Positions 15,456 to 24,205 of a stretch of DNA of 64,000 nucleotides are shown in pieces. A program made the position numbers and the translations under genes. Location: NCBI RefSeq assembly GCF_000737325.1, contig NZ_CP011125.1:186001-250000 (forward strand), written 5' to 3'. The stretch comes from Sandaracinus amylolyticus. Lineage in GTDB: Bacteria; Myxococcota_A; Polyangia; Polyangiales; Sandaracinaceae. Positions within the stretch are counted from its first letter, which is position 1, and each line of letters starts with the position of its first letter. Below the pieces are notes generated by a model. The model was not told the origin of the DNA, made no database searches, and saw only the letters and a list, made by a program, of their open reading frames with translations.

Positions 15456-15823
15456 GCCGCGCGATCGAGGTCGCGGGCGTCGCGATCATCGTGGTGGGGA
15501 TCGTGATCGCGTGCGCGCAGTTCGCGCAGCACGTCGTGGCGCATCGCCCCGACGCGTACGGCGAGCTCCGGCGCGCGCTCGGTCGCTCCCTCCTGCTCGG
15601 CCTCGAGCTGCTGGTCGCCGCCGACATCGTCTCGACGGTCGCGCTCGAGCCGACGTTCGAGAGCCTCGGCGTGCTCGCGATCCTCGTCGTGATCCGGACG
15701 TTCTTGAGCTGGGCGCTGGAGCTCGAGACCGAAGGTCGGTGGCCGTGGCAGCGGCGCGGCCGCGCCGAGCAGCACAGCGCGCCGGGATGGGTCAGCGCCG
15801 GCGACGCCGCAGCGCGATCGTGA
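15425..15823 (+). CDS. DUF1622-family membrane protein
   Basis: A 132-residue membrane protein with three hydrophobic segments. The pattern fits DUF1622: AIEVAGVAIIVVGIVIA, then the polar loop with RRALGRSLLLGLELLVAADIVSTV, then LGVLAILVVIRTFLSWALELE. The function of the family is unknown. Its 3' end overlaps that of the convergent MYXO-CTERM beta-helix gene by 32 bases, and its start lies inside the preceding Cys-rich gene, so the two are likely one transcript. Confidence 0.85.
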   Translation: MHEGPVFAIVSRAIEVAGVAIIVVGIVIACAQFAQHVVAHRPDAYGELRRALGRSLLLGLELLVAADIVSTVALEPTFESLGVLAILVVIRTFLSWALELETEGRWPWQRRGRAEQHSAPGWVSAGDAAARS

Positions 15824-17291
15824 TCGCGAGCGCGACGAGCGCGAGCGCCGCCGGGCCACCGTCGCCGCGCGCGACACGACAGCCGCAGCCGCTGCTCGAG
15901 GGCGTCTCGCTGGTCGATCCATCGCCGCGCGTCGTGCTGGCGTCGACGGCCGTGCCCGCGTCGATCTCCGGCGCGTCGTCGTCGTGCTCGTAGGCGCCGG
16001 CCGAGGGCGGCATCGCGCGCGCGCGGCCGTCGAGATCGAGCGCGAAGCCCATGTCGCGCACGTCGCGTCCGGCGCCGCGCGCCGGCGAGCCCGCCTCGAG
16101 GTGGAAGTCGTCCTCGCCGGTGACGCCCGCTTCCGCGATCGACGCCACGAACACGTTGTCGTCGATCTCGATCCCGACGTCGCCGCCCGCCGCGATCGAC
16201 GTCGCGTCACCGCCGATGACGAAGTTGTTCCACGCCACGGAATTCTCGATCCCGCCGCCGAACACCTGGATCGCGTCCTCGCCGAACCCGCTGATCGTGT
16301 TGTGCACGAAGCGATGGCTCGCGCGCTCCACGAGACCGCGGAGGTTCACGTAGACGCCGTTCGCGCCGAAGCGCGCGATCACGTTGTCCGCGATCGTCGT
16401 GTCGCCGGTGTCGAGCACGATGATCCCCTGCGCGGGCCCGTCGCTCAGCACGTTGCGCCGCACGTCGCACGTCGAGTACGCGCCGAGCTGCAGGCCCTGC
16501 TGCTGGAACATCTCGCCCGCGGATCCGACGCGCCGGATCACGTTGTCGTGCACGCTGCATCCGCTGCGCGCGAAGCCGACCTGCGCGCCGTCCCACTCGG
16601 TGTCCTCGACGAGCACGTGGTCGATCTCGACGCCCTCGAGGAAGTGCGCCGGGATCGTCACCGAGGTTCCGTCGCAGTCGCGCACGTAGCCCGAGGTCTG
16701 CGTGCTTCCGACGTAGAAACCCTCGCCGCCGGTGTCGTGCACCCAGAGGTGGTGCAGATGGACGTCGCGCATGACGAAGTCGTCCCAGAAGGGTCGATCG
16801 GCGCAGGCGGGATCGGTCTTGGCCATGACGCCGGCGAACCCGGTGTCGTGCACCTCCATGTGATCGATCTCGACGTCGCTCGCGCGGCCCTGGATCCACA
16901 CGCCGACGCCCGCGTAGGGCTCGCGATCGGGCGCGCTCACGTCGAAGCCGTGCTCGATCTCGGGATCGCCGGTGCCGGTCACGCGCACGAAGCGCGATGC
17001 GCCCTCGACGACCAGCGCATAGGCGCGATCGGCGTTGCGGATGACGACGCGACCTCCGCAGTTGATCACGGTGATGGGCGCTTCCGCGCTGCCGACGAAG
17101 CGCGAGAGCCGCAGGAACGGACGCTCGCCCGCCGCGACGCACACCCGATCTCCGGGCCCGATCCCGAGCGCCTCGCCGTCGGCGGTGGTCACGTCGAGCG
17201 CGAGCGTGTGATCGCAGTCGCACTCCTGGGCGCGAGCAGATGGAGCGAGGAGCGAGAGCGCGACGACGAGGAAGGCGAGACGGCACGTCAT
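15792..17291 (-). CDS. Secreted parallel beta-helix protein with MYXO-CTERM-like tail
   Basis: A 499-residue exported protein. Signal peptide residues 1-22 end in ARAQ. The body (about 60-430) is built of beta-helix coils with PbH1-type repeats: VRVTGTGDPEIEHGF, EIDHMEVHDTGFAGV, IIVLDTGDTTIADNVIARF and FVHNTISGFGEDAIQVFG. Such folds usually bind or cleave polysaccharides, but the catalytic residues cannot be assigned by eye. An Asp/Thr/Ser linker follows, then the anchor: CGCR, a hydrophobic helix ALALVALAITIAL and RRRRR, a MYXO-CTERM-like sorting signal processed at the cell surface. The start is the ATG at 17291 with TACTCT 6 nt upstream. It shares the repeat architecture suggested for the partial gene at 1-383. 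Confidence 0.82.
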   Translation of the reverse strand: MTCRLAFLVVALSLLAPSARAQECDCDHTLALDVTTADGEALGIGPGDRVCVAAGERPFLRLSRFVGSAEAPITVINCGGRVVIRNADRAYALVVEGASRFVRVTGTGDPEIEHGFDVSAPDREPYAGVGVWIQGRASDVEIDHMEVHDTGFAGVMAKTDPACADRPFWDDFVMRDVHLHHLWVHDTGGEGFYVGSTQTSGYVRDCDGTSVTIPAHFLEGVEIDHVLVEDTEWDGAQVGFARSGCSVHDNVIRRVGSAGEMFQQQGLQLGAYSTCDVRRNVLSDGPAQGIIVLDTGDTTIADNVIARFGANGVYVNLRGLVERASHRFVHNTISGFGEDAIQVFGGGIENSVAWNNFVIGGDATSIAAGGDVGIEIDDNVFVASIAEAGVTGEDDFHLEAGSPARGAGRDVRDMGFALDLDGRARAMPPSAGAYEHDDDAPEIDAGTAVDASTTRGDGSTSETPSSSGCGCRVARGDGGPAALALVALAITIALRRRRR

Positions 17292-17322
17292 CGCCCGAGA
17301 GTACGACGGGTCGGAGACTGCC

Positions 17323-17488
17323 GAAAAACCGGCTCGCCCGCCGTTCCCTACCGTCCGCGCGCGTCGCGCGCTCCCGTCCGGGACCTGCGGGACGAGCACT
17401 CCGGCAAAGAATCGGCTCGCCCGCCGTTCCCTACCGTCCGCGCGCGTCGCGCGCTCCCGTCCGGGACCTGCGCTACGAGCACTCCGGC
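17323..17488 (+). repeat. 83-nt dispersed repeat, tandem copies B and C
   Basis: Two head-to-tail copies, 17323-17405 and 17406-17488, with an exact 83-nt period and only a few differences at the start and near gacctgcg. A third, more diverged copy is at 5006-5088 in the opposite orientation. Relative to the gene upstream of each insertion the orientation is the same: copy C begins 6 nt after the histidine kinase stop (17495), as copy A begins 6 nt after the SlyD-like gene stop. The DNA between the two flanking minus-strand genes is mostly this repeat. Confidence 0.9.
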
Positions 17489-17494
17489 GAGGGC

Positions 17495-19048
17495 TCACTC
17501 CTCCGCCGGCATCCACAGCGCGACGCGCGCCCCGCCCGCCGCTCCGCGCCCCGCTTCGATCCGCCCGCCGCTCGCGTCGAGCACGCGACGCACCACCGCG
17601 AGCCCCATGCCGGTCCCGGTCGCGCGCGTCGTGAGGAACGGCTCGCACAGCCGCCGCATCACCTCGTCGGTGAAGCCCGGCCCTTCGTCCTCGACCACCA
17701 CCGCGCGCTCCCGCTCGCGCGACTCGAACGACACGCGCACCCGCCCGCGCGCGGGCGACGACTGCGCCGCGTTGCGGAGCACGTTGTTCACCGCGAGCTG
17801 CAGGAGGTCTTCGTCGACGAGCGCGATCATCGGGCGCTCGGGGGCGCTGACCTCGAGCGTCACCGCGTCGAGCTCGTTGCGGCGCGCGAGCAGGCCGACC
17901 GCCGCCTCGACGAGCGACTCGAGCGCGACCGCGCGCGGGCGCGGCACCAACGGGCGACCGAGCGTCAGGAGATCTTCGACCATTCGCTCGAGGCGCGCCG
18001 CCTCCTCGCTCACGACGCGCAACATCTCGTGGCGCCCGACCGCGTCGAGATCCGGGCGCTGCAGCAGCGACACCGCGTTGCGCAGCGCGGCGACGGGGTT
18101 CCGCACCTCGTGCGCCATCACCGCGGCGGCCTCGCCCAGCGCGGCGAGCCGCTCGCGCTCCACGCGCTCCACGCGGAGCCGCACGTTCTCGACCGCGCGC
18201 GCGACGAGCTCCGCGAAGAGCTCGATCGACACCGCGAGCAGCGGTGTGAGGAGCTCGCCGGTGACCACCAGCGCGCCGTACGGCCGGCCGTCGACGAAGA
18301 GCGGCGCTTGCACCATGCGCTCCGACGGCAGCCGCGCGGCGAGATCGCTCGCGACGGGCTCGGGGTACGCGTCGCGCACGAGGCGCACGCCGTTCTGGAA
18401 GAACGCGGCACGCCGCTCGGAGAACGCGGGGTTGAACGCCTCGAGGATCGTGCGCGGCGGGCGCGCGCGCTCGAACGCGCGCCGTCCGGGGCCGCTCCCC
18501 GGCGAGCGCGTCGGCCCGTAGCGCAGCAGCGGATCGCCCTCGTCGATCAAGAGCACCGTCGAGGTGAGCCCGCGCTCCGAGAGCGCCTCCGCGGCGCGCT
18601 CGAGCACGTCGTGCTCGGTCGCGCAGGTGCCGAGCGATCCCGCGGCACGCGCGAGCACGTCGGTCGACTCGCGGCCGAAGGCCTCGGGCTCGGCGTCGAA
18701 GAACACGACGAGCCGCGCGGCGGGCACGCACAGCCTCCGCCACACGACGCGCACCGCGTGCTCGCGGCCACCGACGTCGCGCAGCCGGCACCAGAGGTGC
18801 CCGGCCGGCTGCGGGGTGCGCGACTGCTCGTGCGCGCGCTCGACCACGCTGCGATCGGGCCCGGCGACGCGCTCGAGGATCAACGACTCGATCGAGCGAC
18901 CCACCACCTCGTGCGCCTCGACGCCGAGCATCGTGAGGTACGCCTCGTTCACCGCCGCGCATGCGGAGCCGCAGGTGACGAGGGCGGGCATCGGCAGGAC
19001 GTCGACCACGTCCTGCGCGCGAAACGTTCGATCTTGCGGCTCGCTCAA
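17495..19048 (-). CDS. Soluble PAS-GAF sensor histidine kinase
   Basis: A 517-residue kinase without membrane segments. Residues about 8-115 look like a PAS domain (VLPMPALVTCGSACAAVNEA), and about 130-290 like a GAF domain. The dimerisation helix has the H-box VMAHEVRNPVAAL with the phospho-acceptor His313. The ATPase has an N-box (NNVLRNAAQSS), G1 (VEDEGPGF) and G2 (GTGMGLAVV). It therefore autophosphorylates in response to an internal signal. No response regulator is adjacent, so it is an orphan kinase; the single-domain regulator at 1974 is one possible partner, as inference only. The MscS gene ends at 19119, 70 bases upstream of its start on the same strand. Confidence 0.9.
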   Translation of the reverse strand: MSEPQDRTFRAQDVVDVLPMPALVTCGSACAAVNEAYLTMLGVEAHEVVGRSIESLILERVAGPDRSVVERAHEQSRTPQPAGHLWCRLRDVGGREHAVRVVWRRLCVPAARLVVFFDAEPEAFGRESTDVLARAAGSLGTCATEHDVLERAAEALSERGLTSTVLLIDEGDPLLRYGPTRSPGSGPGRRAFERARPPRTILEAFNPAFSERRAAFFQNGVRLVRDAYPEPVASDLAARLPSERMVQAPLFVDGRPYGALVVTGELLTPLLAVSIELFAELVARAVENVRLRVERVERERLAALGEAAAVMAHEVRNPVAALRNAVSLLQRPDLDAVGRHEMLRVVSEEAARLERMVEDLLTLGRPLVPRPRAVALESLVEAAVGLLARRNELDAVTLEVSAPERPMIALVDEDLLQLAVNNVLRNAAQSSPARGRVRVSFESRERERAVVVEDEGPGFTDEVMRRLCEPFLTTRATGTGMGLAVVRRVLDASGGRIEAGRGAAGGARVALWMPAEE

Positions 19049-19118
19049 ACGTTCGATCGCGCGCGCACGAAGGCGGTCCCTTCGTCCGGTCGGCTCCCGA
19101 TCACGAGAGTGCCACGGA

Positions 19119-21644
19119 TCAGGCCTTCTTCGCGACGAAACCCTCGGGCAGGCTCTTCACGTGGAGGTCGCGCTGGGGGAACGGGATCTCGATCCCGGCC
19201 TCGGTGAGCGCGTCGTGCACGCGCAGGCCGACCTCGCTGCGGATGCGCCCCGCCTCGCCGAAGTCGCTCGTCCAGAACTGCAGCGCGAAGTCGAGCGAGC
19301 TCTCGCCGAACGCGACGAACGACGCGCTCGGCGGGACTCCGTCCTTCGTGACCTCGGCGTGCTCCTGCGCGACGCGCCGCAGGATCTCGAGGACGCGATG
19401 GGGATCGGTGCCGTACGCGACGCCGACCCTCACCTCGACGCGGCGCTTCCGATCCGAGAGCGTCCAGTTCACGACCTCGCGGCTGATGAGCTTCTCGTTC
19501 GGCACGATCACCTCGGCGCCGTCGGGCGCGCGCACGGTGCTCGAGCGCAGACCGATGCGCGAGACGGTGCCGACCAGCGGGCTGATCTCGATGAAGTCGC
19601 CGATGCGCACCGGCCGCTCGAGCATGAGGATCAGGCCCGCGAAGAAGTTCGCGACGATGTTCTGCAGACCGAAGCCGATGCCGACGCCGAGCGCGCCGGC
19701 GACGAGCGCGATCTGGCTCGCGTCGATCCCCAGCGCCGCGAGCGCGAGGAGCAGGCCGCCGCCGTAGATCACGTAGCGCGTGATGCCCGAGATCGCGCCG
19801 TCGACGCCGGGCTCGAGCCTCATGCGCGGCAGCACGTCGATCTCGAGCAGGAAGCGGATGCAGCGCGCGGCATAGTGCGTGACCACGACGATCCCGATCG
19901 CCGCGACGATCGCCCCGAGCGAGAGGTGCAGGTTGCCGACGTCCCACTGGTTCTCGAGGGTCTCGGCCGCCCACTTCCAGAGCGACGCGCCCACGCCGTA
20001 GCCGTCGAGCGTCCCGAAGGCCCAGAGCACGAACGCGGCGAACGAGAGCGCGCCGAGCACGCGCCGGTGGATGAGCGTGCCGTGCTCGCGGAACGCGTGC
20101 GAGAGCCGCCCCGCGTCGCTGCGGATCGCGAGATCGAGCAGCGCCTGCGCGACCACCACCGCGGCGACGAGCGTGAGCCCGGTGTAGACGCTGAACCCGG
20201 TGCCGACGCCGATCATCTCGGCGAGGAAGAAATAGCCGAGCGCGTTCGCGACGAGCCCGAGCGCGAGCATGATCGCGGCGGTCACCGCGACGCCGCGCAG
20301 CACCGCGGTGAGGCGATCGTTCTGTTTCGTGCGCTGCGCCCAGAGCGCGAGCGCGGCGATCGCGATCACGCACTCGAGGAGCAGCACGAGGCGCCGCAGC
20401 TCGGTCCCCTCGGGCATCGTCGACTCGATCCGGTTCACGAACAGGAACCCGACGAGGAAGTAGAGGATCGGGCGCACGTGCGGCGGTGCGAGCGGGGGCA
20501 GCACGCGCGCGAGCGGCACGAGCAGCAGGAAGAACACGACGTCGTAGAGCGCGACCGGCGCGTGGCGCACCAGCGCGGGCGTCGCGAGCAGCGTGACGAG
20601 CAGCGCGGTCGAGAACGGCCGCGCGACGATCGCGCGCGCGATCGCGAGCGTCTCGTCGCCCTCGGGCCAGGCGCGGCTGCGCCGCTGGATGATCAGCACG
20701 AGCCCCGCGAGCAGCGCGAACACGAAGAGCTGACGCACCACGCCGGGCGCGAGCGCGGCCGCGAGCTCCTCGGGCGACTCGTTGCTCGACAGGAAGCTCT
20801 CGCGCGCCTGGGCCGCGAGCGAGCGCTCCTCGCCCGACGTCGCCGCGCCGCGCAGGCCCTGCCAGAGCGGCGGCGCGTCGCGCACGAAGAGCCGATCGCG
20901 ATAGGCCGCGCTCGCGGCGCGCAGCTGCTCGGTCACGTCCTCGACGACGATCGCGAGCTCGGAGACGCGATCCTGCAGGCCGAGCACGAGCTCGCGCTGC
21001 TGATCGAGCTCGGTCGCGGCGCCGCGCGACTGCTCGAGCGACGTGACGATCCGCTCGTGGCGTCCTTCGGGGCGCCCCGCGGCCTCCGACGCACGACGCA
21101 GCGTCGCCCACTGGCGGCGCAGCTCCACGAGCTCGCCGCGCGCCTGCTCGAGCTCGCCCGCGCGCTCGACGAGCGTCGACTGCCACTCCTCGAGCATCGT
21201 GCCGTAGCGACGCCACTCCTGGCGCAGGTCGGCGAGCTCGCGCTGCGAGAGCTGCGAGATGCGCGCGAGCCGCGACGGATGTCCGAGCCGCTCGAGATCG
21301 GCCTCGGTGCGCGGCAGGCGACGCTGGATGTCGGTGATCGAGTCGGTCGCGCGCAGCAGCGGGCGCGCGGCCTGGAGCGCGGTGCGAGTGCGCGTCGCGA
21401 GCTCGCCGAGGTGCGCGCCGCGCAGCACCTCGCGCGCTTCTTCCGCGGGATCGGGGCGATCGGCCTCGGGCTCGTCCGCTGCGATCGCGGGATCGTCGGG
21501 AGGCGCTTCGCTCGGGCCGGCGGTGCCCGCATCGGCGACCTCCGGGACGCCGGCGTCCTGCGCGACCACGCGCGCCGCGGACATCGAGAGGACGAGCGCG
21601 AGCAGCGTGATGCCGCGCGACGAGATGACCGTGTGTGCTCCCAT
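19119..21644 (-). CDS. Large MscS-family mechanosensitive channel (MscK/MscM-like)
   Basis: An 841-residue inner-membrane channel. The ATG at 21644 gives a signal peptide ending ARVVAQ; another ATG at 21671 lacks a ribosome site. A large periplasmic, helical region (about 40-300, rich in Arg/Glu coiled-coil heptads) precedes about ten transmembrane helices. The MscS core is clear near the C-terminus: ALGVGIGFGLQNIVANFFAG (pore helix), ERPVRIGDFIEI, the beta-domain GAEVIVPNEKLISREVVNWT and a C-terminal alpha/beta cap. The architecture is that of MscK/YjeP-type channels that relieve hypo-osmotic stress. The final Lys/Ala residues complete the domain, so it is not truncated. Confidence 0.88.
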   Translation of the reverse strand: MGAHTVISSRGITLLALVLSMSAARVVAQDAGVPEVADAGTAGPSEAPPDDPAIAADEPEADRPDPAEEAREVLRGAHLGELATRTRTALQAARPLLRATDSITDIQRRLPRTEADLERLGHPSRLARISQLSQRELADLRQEWRRYGTMLEEWQSTLVERAGELEQARGELVELRRQWATLRRASEAAGRPEGRHERIVTSLEQSRGAATELDQQRELVLGLQDRVSELAIVVEDVTEQLRAASAAYRDRLFVRDAPPLWQGLRGAATSGEERSLAAQARESFLSSNESPEELAAALAPGVVRQLFVFALLAGLVLIIQRRSRAWPEGDETLAIARAIVARPFSTALLVTLLATPALVRHAPVALYDVVFFLLLVPLARVLPPLAPPHVRPILYFLVGFLFVNRIESTMPEGTELRRLVLLLECVIAIAALALWAQRTKQNDRLTAVLRGVAVTAAIMLALGLVANALGYFFLAEMIGVGTGFSVYTGLTLVAAVVVAQALLDLAIRSDAGRLSHAFREHGTLIHRRVLGALSFAAFVLWAFGTLDGYGVGASLWKWAAETLENQWDVGNLHLSLGAIVAAIGIVVVTHYAARCIRFLLEIDVLPRMRLEPGVDGAISGITRYVIYGGGLLLALAALGIDASQIALVAGALGVGIGFGLQNIVANFFAGLILMLERPVRIGDFIEISPLVGTVSRIGLRSSTVRAPDGAEVIVPNEKLISREVVNWTLSDRKRRVEVRVGVAYGTDPHRVLEILRRVAQEHAEVTKDGVPPSASFVAFGESSLDFALQFWTSDFGEAGRIRSEVGLRVHDALTEAGIEIPFPQRDLHVKSLPEGFVAKKA

Positions 21645-21781
21645 GCGGATTCCGAGCTGGCGCGCGAGCATAGCGCGCGTGAGACGTCCACCGCTGGAAC
21701 GTGGGCGCGCGTGCGTCGCTGTCGGTCCATGCCGCGTGCCTCGGCGCGGGCGCGCGTGTCAGCATCCCGGCGCGGCTGCGC

Positions 21782-23389
21782 ATGAGCTTCCGGTTCGGAG
21801 GGCACGAGCTCGACCTCGATCGTCGCGAGCTGCGTCGCGACGGCGCGGTCGTGCACGTCGAGCCGAAGGTGCTGGAGCTGCTGGCGTACCTCGTGGCCCA
21901 TCGTGATCGTGCGGTCGCGAAGCGCGAGCTGCTCGACGCGCTGTGGCCCGACGTCGTCGTCACCGAGGGCTCCCTGCAGCGCACCGTGAGCCTCGCGCGC
22001 GCCGCGGTCGGCGACACGAACGGCGACGTCATCCGCACGCTGCCGCGCTTCGGCTATCGCTTCGTCGCGACGATCGACGCGCGCAGCACGCCTCCGCCCG
22101 AGACCGCGCGCGAGACCGCGAGGAGCACGGTGCGCTGGTCGCGCGCCGGCGACGTGCACGTCGCGTGGCAGGCGCTCGAGCCCGCGCCCGGCGCGGCCCG
22201 CGACGTCGACGTCGTCGTCGTGAACGGCTGGTGCCTGCCGATGAGCGCGTGCCTCGAGCATCCGCGCCTCGCGGCGAGCTTCGCGGCGATGACGCGCTCG
22301 GCGCGCGTGATCCTCTTCGACAAGCGAGGCGTGGGGCTCTCGGATCGCGTGCGCTGCGCGACGCTCGACGAGCGCATGCAGGACCTGCTCTGCGTGCTCG
22401 ACGCCGCGGGCTCTCGTCGCGCGGTCGTGCTCGGCCTGTCGGAGGGCGCGCCGATCGCGATCCTCCTCGCGGCGACGCACCCCGAGCGCGTCGCCGGGCT
22501 CGTGCTCGTCGGTGCGTTCGCGCGCTTCACCGCGTCGAGCGATCACCCCGCGGGATGGAGCGCGCAGCGGCTGCGCGCGCTGCGCGAGTACGTCGCGAGC
22601 GGGTGGGGCGCGGGCGTGACCGCGCGTCAGATCTTCGCGCCCGAGCACGCCACGGGCGACGACGTGCGCGCGTGGAGCGAGAGCGCGGAGCGGCTCGGCG
22701 CGAGCCCGGGCGCGGCGCTCGACCTGCTCGCGATGAACGAGGCGATCGACGCCCGCGGCGTGCTCGGGTGGGTGCACGTGCCGACCACGGTGCTGCACCA
22801 GACCGACGATCGTGTGATCGACGCCGCGAACGGGCGCGCCCTCGCGCGCGCGATCCCCGGCGCGACGCTCATCGAGGTGCCCGGCGAAGATCACGCGTTC
22901 GCGCACCACGCGACCGATCGCCTGCTCGCCGCGATCGACGACGCGGTGAGGCGCGCGCCGGCGCCGGCGGCGCGGCGCTTCCTCGCGACGGTGGTGCACG
23001 CGCGGGTGCCCGCCGATCTGCGCGCGCTCGCACGGGCCTCGCTCGCGGCGCTCGCGCCGCGCGTCGCCGCGCGCGACGACGACGACGAGGTGTGGGCGTG
23101 CTTCGAGGCCGCGGGCACGGCGCTGCGCGCGGCGGCGGCGCTCCACGCCACGTGCGCCGCGCGCGGGGTGACGATCGCGTGCGGGATCGACGCGAGCGAG
23201 ATCGAGCAGGAGGGCACGATCGCGCGCGGACCGGCCCGCGACCGCGCTGCGGTGATCGCGCGCGCTGCTGCCGAGGGCACGACGCGCTGCACCGCGCTCG
23301 TCGGCGCGCTGGTGCACGACGCCGCGGTCACGTTCGTCGCGATCGACGGCGGCGACGAGCGCCTCGTGTGCGCGCGCGGCGAAACCTAA
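21782..23389 (+). CDS. Fusion: OmpR-type winged helix + alpha/beta hydrolase + cyclase-like domain
   Basis: A 535-residue soluble protein joining three modules. Residues 1-97 are a DNA-binding winged helix of the OmpR/CadC type (LDLDRRELRRDGA, LLDALWPDVVVTEGSLQRTV, RTLPRFGYRFVA). Residues about 118-315 are an alpha/beta hydrolase: FDKRGVGLSDRV, the nucleophile elbow VVLGLSEGAPIA (Ser220), TDDRVID with the likely acid, and GEDHAFAHH with the likely His. Residues about 328-535 resemble a class III nucleotide cyclase fold but have lost its metal-binding Asp pair (ATVVHARVPADL sits where LFTDIVGST would be). The last part is therefore probably a dead sensor or a docking domain. It may regulate the downstream methyltransferase and hydrolase genes, which begin 69 bases later. 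Confidence 0.82.
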   Translation: MSFRFGGHELDLDRRELRRDGAVVHVEPKVLELLAYLVAHRDRAVAKRELLDALWPDVVVTEGSLQRTVSLARAAVGDTNGDVIRTLPRFGYRFVATIDARSTPPPETARETARSTVRWSRAGDVHVAWQALEPAPGAARDVDVVVVNGWCLPMSACLEHPRLAASFAAMTRSARVILFDKRGVGLSDRVRCATLDERMQDLLCVLDAAGSRRAVVLGLSEGAPIAILLAATHPERVAGLVLVGAFARFTASSDHPAGWSAQRLRALREYVASGWGAGVTARQIFAPEHATGDDVRAWSESAERLGASPGAALDLLAMNEAIDARGVLGWVHVPTTVLHQTDDRVIDAANGRALARAIPGATLIEVPGEDHAFAHHATDRLLAAIDDAVRRAPAPAARRFLATVVHARVPADLRALARASLAALAPRVAARDDDDEVWACFEAAGTALRAAAALHATCAARGVTIACGIDASEIEQEGTIARGPARDRAAVIARAAAEGTTRCTALVGALVHDAAVTFVAIDGGDERLVCARGET

Positions 23390-23458
23390 GGACGGGCGAA
23401 GAGCTCCATCAGGACCTCGCGGCCTGCCGGGCGAAGGCTGCGCGCTCGGAGGTCCGAC

Positions 23459-24205
23459 ATGGAGATCACGTCCGAGCTCGCACCGGAGCGCGACCGCCGC
23501 TTCGGTGCCGCGCTCTTCGCGCTCGCGTCCTACGGCGCATTCTCGATCTGTTTCACCGCGTCGCTCGTGTTCCTCGCGGGGTGGCGCGCGATGCCGCCCA
23601 CCGCCGCGCTGCCGGCGATCGTCGCCGACGTCGTGCTGCTGCTCGTCTTCGGGCTGCAGCACAGCGTGATGGCGCGGCCCGCGTTCAAGCGCGCGTGGAC
23701 GCGCATCGTCCCGCCGCGCAGCGAGCGCAGCGTGTACGTGCTCGCGTCGTCGATCGCGCTCGGCGCGCTCGTCGTGCTGTGGCAGCCGATCGACGTGATG
23801 GTGTGGGATCTGCGCGGCGCGCCGCGCGTGGTGATGCACGTCGCCTTCGCGCTCGCGTCGCTGCTGGTGCTCGCGTCGTCGTTCGCGCTCGATCACTTCG
23901 AGCTCTTCGGGCTGCGCCAGGCGCTCGCGCCGCTCGGCTGGATGCGCCCCTCGCGCGACGAATTCGTGGAGCGCGGCGCGTATCGGTGGGTGCGCCATCC
24001 GCTGCAGGCGAGCCTGCTCCTCGTCTCGTGGGTCACGCCGTCGATGAGCTTGGACCACTTGGTCTATGCCATCGGGATGACCGCGTACGTCGTGATCGGC
24101 ACCGCGCTCGAGGAGCGCGACCTCGTGCGCGCGCTCGGCGATCGCTATCGCGCGTACCAGGCGCGCGTCGGGCGGTTCTTCCCGCGGATCGGAGGTGGAG
24201 CGTGA
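23459..24205 (+). CDS. mddA: MddA-like methanethiol S-methyltransferase (NnrU/ICMT superfamily)
   Basis: A 248-residue membrane protein with five hydrophobic segments. It resembles MddA, which methylates methanethiol with S-adenosylmethionine to form dimethyl sulfide. Features seen: FGLQHSVMARPAFKRAWTR, IVPPRSERSVYVLASSIAL, DHFELFGLRQALAPLG, the YRWVRHPLQASLLLVSW motif (HPL) and EERDLVRALGDRYRAYQARV. The last two are shared by isoprenylcysteine carboxyl methyltransferase relatives, so the fold is secure and the substrate is inferred. The start is the ATG at 23459 with a CGGAGG site. Its stop overlaps the next gene's GTG (GTGA), so the two are translationally coupled. Confidence 0.68.
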   Translation: MEITSELAPERDRRFGAALFALASYGAFSICFTASLVFLAGWRAMPPTAALPAIVADVVLLLVFGLQHSVMARPAFKRAWTRIVPPRSERSVYVLASSIALGALVVLWQPIDVMVWDLRGAPRVVMHVAFALASLLVLASSFALDHFELFGLRQALAPLGWMRPSRDEFVERGAYRWVRHPLQASLLLVSWVTPSMSLDHLVYAIGMTAYVVIGTALEERDLVRALGDRYRAYQARVGRFFPRIGGGA

